This document shows positions 1-11,964 of a DNA stretch of 64,000 nt, piece by piece. The notes under the pieces were generated by a model. The model saw nothing but the letters and a program-made list of their open reading frames with translations. It did no database searches and was not told the DNA's origin. The position numbers and the translations under genes were made by a program. Each line of letters opens with the position of its first letter. The first letter of the stretch is position 1. The stretch comes from Isoetes taiwanensis (lineage: Eukaryota > Streptophyta > Lycopodiopsida > Isoetales > Isoetaceae): the NCBI GenBank assembly GCA_021234155.1, contig JAJEKV010000163.1:124001-188000 (forward strand), read 5' to 3'.

Positions 1-713
1 AATCCTTAGTCGGCGGTAGAGTGTAAAGCGCCAACAAAAATAAGGTTGTAAAACTTGGGCAACAAAGCTTACAAGACCAAGGTAAGTAATCTGTTCGCCG
101 ATCCTAGACATCGCTCTACCTTCAGTCTGCATTGAATGTCTATTTTATATTCTGCTTGTATTAGAAATAAACATAGGAGCAATTTTCGCACCCATTCTTG
201 CTGAACTGCAGATATATCATCCCTTAGAGAACAAAGCAGACAAATTTCAGGAACAAAAGATCAGTTCTTTTTGGAAATCATTACTGGAAATCATTACCCG
301 GCTTGAAGCATGGAGCAGAGAAGTTCCCAGAGATCTCTTCCAGAAGCATCACGGGGTCTCTTCGAAGCATTCATATTGTATGTATGCGGCTCTGAAGCCA
401 TGTCTGGTAGATGCCAGAGCAATACTCTTCTTCAAAGCAGTCGTTTCAGACCAGCATCTAGATCTATATATGTACTGAGCTTTTTGAAGGTTGTATCCTC
501 CTGTCCGACCCTTTCTGTCTGTCATTTTTTTTCCAATCAGCAAGTATAACCTCAATCTTTGAAAGCAATTTTGGCTTTTCCCATCCGGAAGCATAACCTC
601 AACGCTAGAAACGAATTTTGGGCAAACCATAAACTCCAAATAAAGCAATGTCCACAGGAACAACTGGCCAACTCTGCTCTTCGTGATTTTACAAACAAAT
701 CTCTGATTTTGCA
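1..713. repeat. Copy of duplicated module (partner 32,774-33,466)
   Basis: Matches 32,774-33,466 along its length in the same orientation, with scattered small indels. On the minus strand of the partner copy (32,900 to 32,658) there is a hydrophobic peptide with the segment YLGLVSFVAQVLQPYF, which I do not recognise; here that frame breaks within about 100 bases. At 32.8 kb this module sits between two PPR/BAHD copies, so such sequence may lie just left of the window (inference). Confidence 0.8.
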
Positions 714-1094
714 TATGGTTCTTATTTTCACTTGAAATGCAAATAGACTTTTGCTCATGCACAGTTCCATTTAAAGGTCATGCACGCAGTTATGCAACTC
801 ATTTCATAATCGAGAGTGAAAAACCTTGATATTCATTGCCTTGGAAATTCCCCGTATATATACACTACCTCAAAAACCACAGGTAGACATTAGACATTTA
901 CAATTGAAGCAGCAACCCATGCTTTGATTTGGCGGTGCCTTCCACCTATGAGACAAAAATATGCACTTGGCATCTTACACTTCCAACAAAATGAACCACC
1001 TGGGACAAAGCTATTTTGTGGAACGCACTACTTTACAAAGTTTCCAAGTTACTCCAACTCTTCAAGATTTTACTTTTGTTACCTTTTATTTACT
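714..1094. other. Spacer, no gene seen
   Basis: AT-rich sequence with no sustained reading frame, no recognisable protein similarity and no second copy in the window. Confidence 0.5.
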
Positions 1095-2156
1095 TAAAAT
1101 TTATGATCATTTTTTCAATACATGAGGTATTAGGTCCTCGATTTGTCCAAATTCACCAACAACTCTTCACTTAATATCTCTTCAAGATCAACAAGTTCAA
1201 CTAACATAATAACAATGTCTAGCTCATTAATAACAACCATGGAAGGCTATAGATTGCCTTTCTACCCTCTATGGATAGAATAGAAATCCAAAATATTCCA
1301 TGCATGGGTGAAATTTGTCAAAATTGCTATAGATGCGATAAGAATATGTGAAAATCTTGATGTGACCCAAATTAGAGATCCAAGCAGCGTTTGGGAAGTG
1401 CCTGAAAAGCAGATGTATAAACTTAAGCTGAACTCCAAAATCACTAATCGAAGTGATGCAAAGGCAATGATTAGGTCAATGGTCAAAAACCAAATCTATG
1501 GTAGCTTCCATGTTGGATTGGATCTCTTACGAAAAACTTCGTGAGAACCGATAGGTGATCAACTTGGAGAACTAAGCACGTAAAAAAGGCTCGGAAAGGG
1601 ATAGCCTAGCCTATTCTTCACATTTGAAAACCACCAGTACAAAAATCATTACCAAATTTAAAAGTTGTAAATAAAATTGGTATTATTTCAACCTATACGT
1701 GTCACAAAATTTTGTTAAGCGCCCAAAATTTGGTGTTATATTAGTCCTTAGTTGTCAACTTGTACAAAAAGCTTAAAATTTGGTTAAGTAATGGCAAAAT
1801 TGGGATTTGCTTATCACGACCCTAAAGAGTTTGGAATTTTTTGCCAAACCCTCTGATTATAGGAAATGGATGTGGTTTGCATGATCACGAAAAAAGAGAA
1901 ATCCGTTTGATTCTCTGTCTTCCTCAAAGCAATCTCTTCCATGGTAAATCTGGCGAAATTTACGGCCTTCTGTTTCGATCATATTTGTGGATGCATAAAA
2001 GCCGAGCTCAGGCGGCCTCTGCCGTTTTAAAGAAATATAGCTTAAATATGTTTTATGTCTTTTGCGGTCCTTAGTCCAACTTGATTGGGAATATTGGACC
2101 GCTTTGTTTCCATCTGCATCCATTATTTGTCAATCTCGGTCTTGTTGGCCTCTTGA
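1095..2156. repeat. Dispersed repeat family R1, copy 1
   Basis: Starts at AAAATTTATGATC. The first half recurs at 2,799-3,150, 3,671-4,926 and 21,467-22,090; the second half (about 1,730-2,156) recurs only at 3,150-3,575. It is noncoding as far as I can see. No terminal repeats or poly(A) are visible, so the class is unknown. This copy is uninterrupted at the site where copy 3 carries the hAT-type insertion and so serves as its empty site. Confidence 0.8.
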
Positions 2157-2798
2157 ATCACGTATGGCGGTCCAGTGAGAAAAAATACACGCAACTTGAA
2201 TCTGCGGTTACATCCATTTCGAGGTTAAAACATTTGATTTTTACTGCCATAAACCTTGATTTGTAAATGCTACAATCCTAAAAAAGCCATCGATCTAATA
2301 TGCTTTGGTGCGATTTAATCCATGATAAGCATCGGTTTAGTCTTATGCTACATTCTAACTTGGATCATAAAATGCTTGAGGTGATATCTATAATACCTTT
2401 GAAACCCTTAAAACCTGTTTAAACCCTTAAATCTTGAGAAAGAAACTTCTACAACAAAATACTCCAATCGATAAGTAAAAAGTTTGATCTAATTCTAACC
2501 GGCCTTGACAAGAAAATTCATTAACAAAATCCTCCAAACTAATAAGAAAAAGCATTGGTATGTAGTTCTTACCACCCAAAAGCTCTGTTGGATGCTTTCG
2601 AGTACACATCGAGGTCGGATATGGCGGGATGCTTGAATTTAGGATTTATCCTTTTCTTCCTCGAGCTGCAACTAATTTCGAATCTGAAAGTTTTACGTTA
2701 GATAATCATAACTTGGAAAGGCGATCCTTCGTTTTTTTCCGATTTGGGAGTCGATAATTCATGGGAAGAACATCGAGAATCTTTGCCTCTTGGATCTC
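2157..2798. other. Spacer, no gene seen
   Basis: AT-rich stretch between R1 copies 1 and 2. Short frames only; none has a recognisable motif. Confidence 0.5.
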
Positions 2799-3575
2799 CA
2801 ACGTTTGGGAAGTGTCAGAAAAAGCAGGATGTATAAACTTAATTTGAACTCCAAAATCACTAATCGAAGTGATGCAAAGGCAATGATTAGGTCAATGGTC
2901 AAAAACCAAATCTATGGTAGCTTCCATGTTGGATTGGATCTCTTCGAAAAACTTCGTGAGAACCGATAGACCGATCAACTTGTGAGAACTAAGCCCGTAA
3001 AAGGCTCACGGAAAGGGATAGCCTAGCCTATTCTTCACATTTGAAAACCAGGTACAAAAATCATTACCAAATTTAAAAGTTGTAAATAAAATTGGTATTA
3101 TTTCAACTGCTTACGTGTCACAAAATTTTGTTAAGCGCCCAAAATTGGTATTATATTAGTCCTTAGTTGTCCTTTGTATTACAAAAAGCTTAAAGTCTGG
3201 TTAAGTAATGGCAAAATTGGGATTTGCTTATCCAAAACCCTAAAGAGTTTGGAATTTCTTTGCAAACCCTCTGATTATAGGAAATGGATGTGGTTTGCAT
3301 GATCCGAAAAAAGAAAATCCGTTGATTTCTCTGTCTTCCTCAAGAGCAATCTCTTCCATGGTAAATCTGGCGAAATTTCGGCCTTCTGTTTCGATCATAT
3401 TTTGTGGATGCATAAAATTTTGAGCTCGGCTGACCTCTGTAGTTTTAAAGAAATATAAGCTTAAATATGTTTTATGTCTTTAGATCCTTAGTCCAACTTG
3501 ATTGGGAATATTGGACCCTGCTGTTTCCATCTGCATCCATTATTTGTCAATCTCAGTCTTGTTGGCCTCTTGAGT
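2799..3575. repeat. Dispersed repeat family R1, copy 2 (5' truncated)
   Basis: Begins inside the R1 unit at a point equivalent to about 1,385 of copy 1 and runs to the same end (GTTGGCCTCTTGA). The end is followed by a short extra duplication of TCTTGTTGGCC. Confidence 0.8.
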
Positions 3576-3701
3576 CTTGTTGGCCAAGAGTCTTGTTGGC
3601 CTCTTGGCGGAATTGCTGTGCCTCTTTCTATTCCGGAGGCGGAATCATCGACCCAGTTGCCATGTTGTGTAAAATTTATGATCCTTTTTTCAATACATGA
3701 G

Positions 3702-3709
3702 GTATTCGG
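3702..3709. repeat. 8-bp target site duplication, left
   Basis: GTATTCGG directly before the element; repeated exactly at 4,323-4,330. Confidence 0.9.
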
Positions 3710-4322
3710 CAGGGATGCTTTTATTTATTTTTTCAATGCAATTTATATAGAATGGTTGGCGAATGTAAAGAAGAATAAGATTAATTTTAATGGCGAATAT
3801 GTCAAATAATCCATCTCTTTTCATCAGCATTTGGCGAATTTGAAGCTTTATAATTCAAAAATATAGGCAAGTATCATTTATAACTCATGCTCAAAGTAAA
3901 AATGGGTTTGAATTCAAGGCTAAAAATGGAAGTCTTTATGGAGGAAATCTAGTATTTCTAGGTCATCTATTCAATCCTAAAACCAGATTGATCCCGTGAA
4001 ATACATTAAGAAAAACTCTATCAAGTCACACAAATCTCAAGAATAACTTGTAGACAATCTTGTGGTGCTCAAAAGCCTTGTATAAATGAGGATGAATACT
4101 AGATGTTTAGTCGCAAGAAGCTATAGAATTGGGGGCGAATGCGTTACTGTCCTAGATTCAATTACATGGCGAATGTCTTCTTGGAAGGACAACTTCGTAT
4201 CAAATCAGGGCGAATATTATAATAAAAAATATGATACGTAACCGACTAAACATTCGTAGGATATTTTTGAAAATCCCTAAAAATTCGTCTTTTACGAATA
4301 TTCGCCACTAAAAACATCACTG
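3710..4322. mobile_element. hAT-type non-autonomous DNA transposon (MITE), 613 bp
   Basis: The ends are CAGGGATGCTTTTA and, read inward from the other side, CAGTGATGTTTTTA, so 12 of 14 terminal bases match. It is flanked by exact 8-bp duplications (GTATTCGG) and is absent from R1 copies 1 and 4. An 8-bp duplication with CAGGG/CAGTG-like ends is the known signature of the hAT superfamily. There is no transposase frame, so it must have been moved in trans. The word GGCGAAT occurs at 3,758, 3,792, 3,833, 4,134, 4,168 and 4,209, with an inverted copy at 4,300-4,306. These are clustered towards both ends, as expected for subterminal transposase-binding repeats (inference). Confidence 0.88.
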
Positions 4323-4330
4323 GTATTCGG
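4323..4330. repeat. 8-bp target site duplication, right
   Basis: GTATTCGG, identical to 3,702-3,709. Confidence 0.9.
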
Positions 4331-4926
4331 TCCTCGATTTGTCCAAATTCACCAACAACTCTTCACTTAATATCTCTTCAAGATCAACAAGTTCAACTAA
4401 CGCAATAACAATGTCTAGCTCATTAATAACAACCATGGAAGGCTATAGATTGCCTTTCTACCCTCTATGGATAGAATAGAAATCCAAAATATTCCATCTG
4501 CATGGACTGAAATTTGTCAAAATTGCTATAGATGCGATAAGAATATGCGAAAATCTTGATGTGACCCAAATTAGAGATCAAGCAACGTTTGGGAAGTGCC
4601 TGAGAGAAAAAGCAGGATGTATAAACTTAAGGTGAACTCCAAAATCACTAATCGAAGTGATGCAAAGGCAATGATTAGGTCAATGGTCAAAAACCAAATC
4701 TATGGTAGCTTCCATGTTGGATTGGATCTCTTGAAAAACTTCGTGAGAACCGATAGACTGATCAACTTGTGAGAACTAAGCTTTGTAAAGGCTCACGGAA
4801 AGGGATAGCCTAGCCTATTCTTCACATTTGAAAACCAGGTACAAAAATCATTACCAAATTTAAAAGTTGTAAATAAAATTGGTATTATTTCAACCGCTAC
4901 ATGTCACAAAATTTTGTTAAGCGCCC

Positions 4927-5396
4927 TTTTCGATGTGGTGCAAGTTAGACATCCATGTATCTGTCCCCAAGTGCAAATGACCAAAACTTCGACCTCCATA
5001 AGCGTAAACCATTCAATAGCCTAGCAACACACAGAGTTTATATTTCAGATGCCATATCATAGTCATCGAGTTTCTTTCTTTCTTAAAAACTGGCAGGTAT
5101 AACTTGGTCCCAAGGGAATTTTGCCATTCGAATGATATGGCGGTAAGTCGATCGCCATTTTGGAGCCTATATCTTGTGCGAATGACAAGACACTTGGGTT
5201 TCTACATAATGGTCACCCAGGGGCGCTCCAGGGTTTTGATAAGTGATGCATGCATGATGTGGCTATTCTATCTTTGCCAAAATGTGGTGCAAGTTAGACA
5301 TCCATGTATCGTCCCCAAGTGCAAATGACCAAAACTTCGACCTCCATAGCGTAAGGGGCGATTTATCAGTTCTCAGAGAGCCTTTGCCGGTTACGT
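4927..5396. repeat. Repeat family R2, two partial copies
   Basis: A roughly 75-bp core (starts near GATGTGGTGCAAGTTAGAC, ends near CCTCCATAGCGTAA) occurs at 4,932 and 5,279 here and again at 6,152. The stretch 5,085-5,170 is present in inverted orientation at 28,511-28,600. I see no coding signal. Confidence 0.75.
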
Positions 5397-5692
5397 AAGC
5401 TTACCTTGGGAAATGAGCCTAATAGCCTTGCCATCCTAGTTGTCCTATTTTTTACCCTTGCCACTTTATTTTTCAACCCTAGTTGCCACATCACCCTAAG
5501 TTCCACTCAAACCCAAAAACAAAAAGTGCCCTATTTTTTTGAGCTTGTTGTTTTCATCATCATGTAGGGCACGCAAAAACATGCTAGTTTGACCTTTGAA
5601 ATTTGCAAAAAGACCTTGTTTTTGACCTTGATATAGAAATCCAAGTGTTTTGTCATTGGGCAATTTTGTCATCAACAACCGAGAATACACCT
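5397..5692. repeat. Repeat family R3, copy 1
   Basis: Recurs nearly base for base at 28,234-28,510, starting AAGCTTACCTTGGG and ending near TTTTGTCATT. Differences are mostly homopolymer lengths. In both places R3 lies next to R2 sequence, so R2 and R3 probably form one larger element whose ends I cannot define. Confidence 0.8.
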
Positions 5693-6115
5693 TTTGTTAA
5701 AGACAAGATAACATACTTGTTGCCATCTCCAAGTATGTTTTCTAATTCTGGATACCAAGTAGCACGAAAAGCATGAATGTTACCTGGATGCAACCCAAGG
5801 TGTCTGTATACTAAAACTTTTTTCGCAAACTACAGGTCCATTCTTGGCTCCATTGCAAATTACAAGAATTAAAATAATGGCAGTCCCCTATTATTATCAA
5901 GGCACTAATCATCTCTCAATGCAAACATTTCCATGGAAAAGGAAAATGAGAACATATAGTTGTTTCAATTCGTATCTATAAACGTACCTCCGCCCATTTC
6001 GTCTAAGTTCGTACAGAAAGGCAACTGAGTTGAAAGAAGAGTATAACAAAAAGGCTTAGCAGCATACAAGCGAAACAGCGATTACGCTTCTCAAGTGAAA
6101 TGTTAGCTAGAAGAA
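5693..6115. other. Spacer, no gene seen
   Basis: Between R3 and the next R2 copy. No recognisable coding or RNA signal. Confidence 0.45.
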
Positions 6116-6372
6116 TGATGCATGCACATGTGGCTATTCTATCTTTGCCAAAATGTGGTGCAAGTTAGACATCCATGTATCGTCCCCAAGTGCAAATGAC
6201 CAAAACTTCGACCTCCATAGCGTAAACCATTCAATAGCCTAGCAACACCACGAGAGTTTATATTTGGATGGCATATCATAGTCATCGAGTTTCTTTCTTT
6301 AGCAAAGCTGGTAGGTATAACTTGGTCCCTAGGGTAATTTTGCCCCATTCAATGATATGGCGAAGTCGAATC
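6116..6372. repeat. Repeat family R2, third copy
   Basis: Same core as at 4,932 and 5,279. It extends right through the ACTTGGTCCC segment shared with about 5,100 and, inverted, with about 28,570. Confidence 0.75.
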
Positions 6373-6760
6373 GCAACATTCCTCGAGTGAAGAGCGATGA
6401 AAGGTCGTTAACAACAACAAGTTGACATCATTCCTCTCCAAAATTACTCTTGCAACCAACATTGGGCGATTATCAAGCAAGAAGATATGCAAAAACTAGA
6501 GCCTAGCGAATATATAGAGCAAATCTTAAAACGTTACGTTTCTCGCCTCGATAATCCAATGTGGCAGTTTTGTCGCATGGCGGAATTAGGACATGGATGG
6601 AATGAGAGAAAAAAAAGAATGAAAATCGGAAGGGAAGGGGATTGAGACACGCCATGGCGGCCAGATATGGAGAGTTTGCGAGGTGGCCGGAAGAAGAGTG
6701 GCCACAAGGCCTTCATAGCCGATAAGGGCATTCCTCCCAAATTCATCAACATATTCCTCC
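6373..6760. other. Unassigned stretch left of block A
   Basis: Short frames on both strands without recognisable domains. The motif ATTCCTCCCAAATTC is doubled at 6,731 and 6,761. The duplicated block begins at the second copy. Confidence 0.45.
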
Positions 6761-7150
6761 CAAATTCGAAGCGTCTCCAAATCGGCCTGTTCTAGAGCAT
6801 TGGAATCGCTGATGCGTATTCAAACCAAATGGGTTGCTAAGCGGAGGTATAGAAGTGCTAGCTGATCCGCTTGTCTTGCCGAATTCATTTTAGTTCTTGA
6901 TTTTGTGCACCATAGCTCAATCACAATCTTTGCCATAGAAATGGAGGCAAAAATTATTTAAGAAGGTTGCACATGCATTGAATCCCACTTCACCGGCCTC
7001 TTAATTATCCCATTCATGTAAATACCTTGCTATGGACACGGAATGGAAGCCATTGCCGAACGGTAGCAGCCATAGCCATAGCCGTGAAGAAGATTTTTTC
7101 AATGCTCGAGCAGGGGCCCATTTGAGCTGCCGATGGTCGGAAGCCATAGC

Positions 7151-7242
7151 CAGCAAATTTAGGCGCAGATGTCGCATCGTCGGACGCCATAGCCAGCAAA
7201 TTTGGGCGTAGATGCCGCATCGTCGGACGCCATAGCCACCAT
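7151..7242. repeat. 46-bp tandem duplication (2 copies)
   Basis: Two head-to-tail copies of a unit starting GCCAGCAAATTT and ending CGGACGCCATA. Also present in block B near 46,770-46,860. Confidence 0.8.
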
Positions 7243-7375
7243 TTTTTTTCTTCCCCGACCATTTTCTCTGGCATTTTTTTTGTTTCCCTATTTTTTCCCT
7301 CCAGGAAATACGCATGAATCAATCGAATATGACAAAGGCATCTTGCCCCTAATAATATTTTATATATGTTAAGAT

Positions 7376-7448
7376 AAGGGTAGCACAATTGGGACTGGAT
7401 TCCCGGTTTGGCAGTGACCGGCATAGCCGGGTGCATTGTGCTACCCTT
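7376..7448. other. 73-nt stem-loop with perfect 14-bp arms
   Basis: AAGGGTAGCACAAT (7,376-7,389) is the exact reverse complement of 7,435-7,448. An inner CCCGG/CCGGG pair can extend the fold. The same structure is intact in block B (47,002-47,074). Function unknown; small-RNA precursor, transposon remnant and chance are all open. Confidence 0.6.
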
Positions 7449-7449
7449 A

Positions 7450-9080
7450 CAATATCACAGTTGGGGAGCACAAGATCCGGTTACTATGATCAAAATTTGC
7501 CATGATTTCTTACCTGTGCAGTGCGGAAATAGGACCACCGGAAATAGCACCACCGGAAATAGCAGCGACCCGTGAATCTTTTTGGGGCAAGTCAAATTCT
7601 GGAAATTCTGATAGTTCACACGATGGGGCTGCCTTGGAAGACAGCGGCTTATTGCATGCCGATTGAAACGGCTAGGGAGTCTGCTGCGCCCGTCCTCATC
7701 CTGCCGGAATGGTGAATCCAGGTAAAGAATGCAGGATGCTTCGTCCTGCTTTGTTTAGTTCATTCGGGACTTCTTCCCAGCAGAGATTCGGGTGGCGATG
7801 GTGTTTGATTCAGGGAGCCTGGAGTGCTGCCAAGCATTGGCAGAGGATTGATTCTGGCAGGTAATGCTGCTTCAGGATAGGATGAACAATTTTGGTTCTT
7901 GTTTGCGTTTTTGTTGTTTTAGGCAGTCTTTCTTTCCTTTAGGCAGGGTGGGATGAACCATTGCAGCCCAGGATTGGGAAGGGCGATTCCGGCAGCCTGA
8001 ACCATTGCGGCCCAGGACTGGGAAGGGCGATTCCGAGAGCCTGTCCAGAACGTGAATGGTGTGCGAACCTTTTCTTTTATTTGTTTTTTCCTGCCCTACA
8101 ACCATGAGGCCGATCGAGATTTTAGGAAATGACACGACAGTTTTTCTCCAAAAAGATACTGGCCGCCGATCTGGCATCATACCAGCAATATGCTCCACAT
8201 CCGCGGCTGGCATTTAACCTCACAAGATAACCCATACAAAGATAGATAAACGGATAAAACGGACTCTCAGTTCTGCCACTTTGCCATATCAACAAATCGA
8301 AGGAGCAGAAACAATGGCCATTTCCATTGCAGTTTGATTTACCTACCTCCTGGCTTTGCAAAAGGACAAAGATGAATTTGCTAGAAGACAAAGCTTCATC
8401 CACTACAAGACAAAGCCTGTTCGTCTTAGCCTTTCCAAGTGGTCTTTTCCATCACCTAAAAACTTTAGGGACGACCTGGTCTTGTCAACAAATGGGGGGG
8501 TTCTGACACTGTAGTTTGGGTTTGTTGACAGTTCTGGTGAAAGACCTTAAGAGAGGTAAGCTGAAGTCCTCACTGTCGGATTTGCTTATTTGATGGGCAT
8601 AGTGCTTGGTTTTGTTGTTTATTTCCTCTTTCATATTGGCTTTGATTTGTATATACTTCAGATTGCATATTTCAGATTGGCTTCGATTTGCTTATTAGGG
8701 ATGTCGTGATAATAAGTAAGTATTTTAGATTGCCTTTGATTTGCTTATTAGGTAATGAAAACTCATATTGGAGAGTATTATTCTCCTAGATCCTCCTCAG
8801 CCTCCTCAAGGAGGCCTCTGAACCTGTTCCTGTTGCTCCTTGAGCAAGTTAGCAAATTTGTCAGTATAATGGGCTGGTGTAGCAATAGTTGTCACTTGGC
8901 GTCGCTCTGGCATTGCTCAACATGAGGGGTTCTGCCTCCTGTTTAAGTTGAAGGTTGCCTTGGCTTACTTTTGCTGAGTAACATAGCTGCCCATAAGCAT
9001 TGGCATGAAGCTCCTTGCCTTGCACAGGACTTGTATTTCATGCAAAACGTGGGCTTGCTGGCAGCGCAGTCCTACACAAA
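7450..9080. other. Block A left part, no gene recognised
   Basis: Several frames of 90-115 codons lie on the minus strand, but none shows a domain I recognise. A two-copy tandem duplication of about 43 bp (unit with CCCAGGA.TGGGAAGGGCGATTCC) occupies about 7,951-8,036. The block B counterpart is about 47,100-48,730 and keeps the same frames, as expected for a recent duplicate whether or not they code. Confidence 0.45.
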
Positions 9081-9139
9081 TGGCATAGAAGGCTTCTAGA
9101 TTCACATAGAAGCATAGAAGGCTTCTAGATTCACACTCG
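9081..9139. repeat. 29-bp tandem duplication (2 copies)
   Basis: CATAGAAGGCTTCTAGATTC is repeated head to tail. Also in block B at about 48,730-48,785. Confidence 0.8.
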
Positions 9140-9687
9140 GATCTGGAGTTTATAGTCGGATCTGATGTTAAGAAAAAGAGATTCAGTTGTGTAGTTTGGG
9201 CGAGCATCTGAGGCGTTTGGAAGACTCGAAGATATCTTGCAGCCGGATTTGTGCAGAATTTGTAAAGTCGAAGACATATTGCATGGCTATTTTGGTTCGT
9301 GGCTTTTTTGGAATACAAGCAAAAGTTGCATTCTATTTTTGTTGATCGGGTAAATAAAAACCTAAAATGGGCAGTGATACGTTGGGAAACGGATAAAGTC
9401 TAGATTACATGTCGAGATCTTGCATGAGTTTGGTCACATTTGGAGTTCGCAGAGGGGAACGATTTGAACACTGCTAGATAAGGAGCTGCCGTTGAGTGCA
9501 GAATCTCTTCAGATTGAGTGGCAATCTTTTCAAATAGACTGGCTTTGGATGGAATTGGCTCCTGGAAGTCTTCAAATCCCTGATCAGCAAGATTTGAGTG
9601 AGATTTCTTCCTTCTTGCTACGCTTCAGTCTTGTCAGACTTGTGCTATTGTAGATGTGATATAACTGCCTTGCTAGAGAATCTAATC

Positions 9688-11283
9688 ATGGTCTATTTTA
9701 CTTCTGAGTCTGCTAAGCAGCTTTATCAGATTATAGCTCCTCTAAAAGGTAAGGTTTTAACCATTCATAACTACTGAAGAATGGAGATCTCAAATGACCT
9801 GGTCATTGATATCCCAAGGTGTGTGGCATGTTGTCGGAGGAAATAATCTTTTAGCTACTCCTGATGAAGAAGACAGAGTTTACAAATCTATTGATGCTAC
9901 TTTACAATCAGGGGTTTTGCAAAGATCATTCCTTACTGCCAAGGACTTGTGGGATTATCTAAGGTTTCAATTTGGACAGAGCCATGACCAAGACTTAAAT
10001 CATGCTAATTATTCCCTTCCACTTGGTGATGTTTGGGATGAGGTTGCAATTATGGCAGCCATGACAGCCCGACACAGATGTTCATCAAGAAGATATTCCT
10101 GATACATTTCGCCATGATGATTACGAAATTGTGGAAAACCTTGGAGAAGGGCAGGCTGCACGGATTAAACAAGAGCATACTATGTCTAATGAAGATAATG
10201 TTCACGATATTAGTCCATCTTCTATGATCCAAACTTCATTTGACATAGCAGATTATGCTGTAACAGAGATGTTCTTGGAGTCTTCACCGCTGTATATTGC
10301 TCCTTTACCTGTTCTGCAGGGTGCTCTGATTCAGGATATTTGCAATGAGATGGAAGACGAGCACATGGTAGTCTCATGTGAATGGAGTGCTGATTTCTAC
10401 GAACCGGTATACTTTCTGATCTTATCATGGACACAGCTGCATGTTTTGAAAATGATCACATGTTTGCACTGCAAAGTGCTTCAGAAGAACTAAAATTAGC
10501 ATCAATTTCAATGGATCATAAGCAATTTCGTATTAAAGAGAAACAGATTTCTAAGTTTCCTTGCGTTGATCTTCATGCTACCCTTCCTGAATTTGCTTCT
10601 ATTATGGCTCACATTTGTACTCAGCCGCTAGAATTACCTTGTTACATTTGCTTAAACGTTCCATTTGGTTGTCCACATGATGGGAGGTTGGAGGATTATC
10701 CTAACTTGAATGAGTATTTGGGTATGTGCCTCATTATGATGTTGGCGAATCGAACAAGATGTTGAAAATTAGCTACAGTTGTAAGCATAAACAAAATCAA
10801 GTTTTATTTGATCTTCACAATTCTGTGTTTCTAAAGAGAGATGATATGGTTTCTGACAGAAGTGTATTAGCAGCGCAGCTTCTAAAGCAATCACTAACAC
10901 TTGGTATGGTTGGGTTACCTAAGGAGTGTTATGAGTTACAAGTGCTACCTTTTACGGAAAGATGTTCAAACTGTCAAGTAGAGGATACAAAAACATTCAC
11001 TGCTGAGAGTCTTGTTAGTTGTACATGTTTGCAGGATTCAGCAGGGCACTTACATGGGTTTAACCTTGGGTTGAAGGCTGAGTATGGTTTATTACAGAGA
11101 CAAAAGAAGTTGTTTTATACCGTTCCTTGTATTTCCTGGAAAAGGGAATGGTACAGAGGCAGGATGTTATGGTTTAACAGCAACATCAAGTGGCAGCCAT
11201 GGTTACTTCTGTGGTTGAATTTGCTTCATATGCTGAATTCCTTCCAGGCAGCGTTATATCTCAGGGGGGATACTTCGCATTAG
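9688..11283 (+). pseudogene. Gag-like reading frame, cassette copy 1 (broken)
   Basis: First ATG at 9,688. The N-terminal part, with EEWRSQMTWSLISQGVWHVV, an acidic stretch and AKDLWDYLRFQFG, follows the pattern of copia-type gag N-terminal domains (tryptophan-anchored helices, then a [A]KDLWD.L...F block). The C-terminal two thirds (SADF..., VDLHATLPEFASIMAHICTQ, PFGCPHDGRLEDYPNLNEYL, KRDDMVSDRSVLAAQLLKQS) matches nothing I know. Frames change near 9,775, 10,070, 10,405 and 10,725. All four cassettes change frame at the same place (GAACCGG or GAACGG near 10,405), which hints at a shared consensus error rather than independent mutations. There is no zinc knuckle in this frame and no pol. Confidence 0.6.
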
Positions 11284-11335
11284 TAGTTCTCGTTTCGTTT
11301 TCGATATTTTGGGTCATGCTAGTCATCAGGGGGGA

Positions 11336-11600
11336 TGTTAACGAATGACATGTGACACGTCACTACTCTTAGATGACTAGGCATGCCACATATGTTGCTG
11401 ACATGGCTCTTCTATAAAGCCATAGTCATGCTCTATAGTTCTTTATCCAGTTTACTCATAGCCTAGCTATATCGTGTATCTCTTTCATTCGAGCATACAT
11501 GCATACAGGGTTTCTTCAATATGTAAGGAATACCACTGTGGATCGTCTTCTGAATCTGCCATTCAGATCATTTGATCTTCTTTAATTCGATACGGTAGAA
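11336..11600 (+). mobile_element. LTR-like segment after a polypurine tract, copy 1
   Basis: A polypurine run (CAGGGGGGA) directly precedes TGTTAACGAATGACATG, the layout of a 3' LTR start (TG after the PPT). A TATAAA lies at 11,413, and the part with GCTGACATGGC and CTATAGTT resembles the LTR of the intact copia element at 55,102. No 5' counterpart exists upstream, so it is a lone 3' LTR or a degraded relative. I cannot fix its end; the end given is approximate. Confidence 0.5.
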
Positions 11601-11964
11601 GTGCATCAGCAGACTGGTCTTGCGTTATACTTGGATAAGCTCTAACTAGTTGAATGTCTTCTATTTGTTCCTAGTGGGGATAAGGCATATTTGATATGTT
11701 GATAAACATCTAGATAGATGCGTGATAATAATACGAAAGTACATTAAGCTAGCTTATTTTTAAGTTTGATGCATCAGTCTGTTTTTTCCAGTGGCAGGTG
11801 TGCTTTGGCATTTGAAGTTATCTATCACTTTTTTTCATGCTTGCCACTCCATCTCAAAGATTTGATGCAGGTAGTATTCTGTTGCAGAATGGTAGTTGGC
11901 TCCAGGATATTTACACCTCTTTGGCAATTGATCTACTAGCGGTTTAACATCTAGTTATGTCCTT

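Larger units (their letters stand above)
3671..4926. repeat. Dispersed repeat family R1, copy 3, split by a MITE
   Basis: R1 sequence 3,671-3,709 continues at 4,323-4,926. The 613 bp between are the hAT-type element. In copy 1 the same junction is uninterrupted (around 1,123-1,133). Confidence 0.85.

Noticed and set aside
7872-8403. Overlapping minus-strand frames of 93-117 codons, conserved in block B
   Set aside because: Conservation is explained by recent duplication; composition is low-information and no domain is recognisable.
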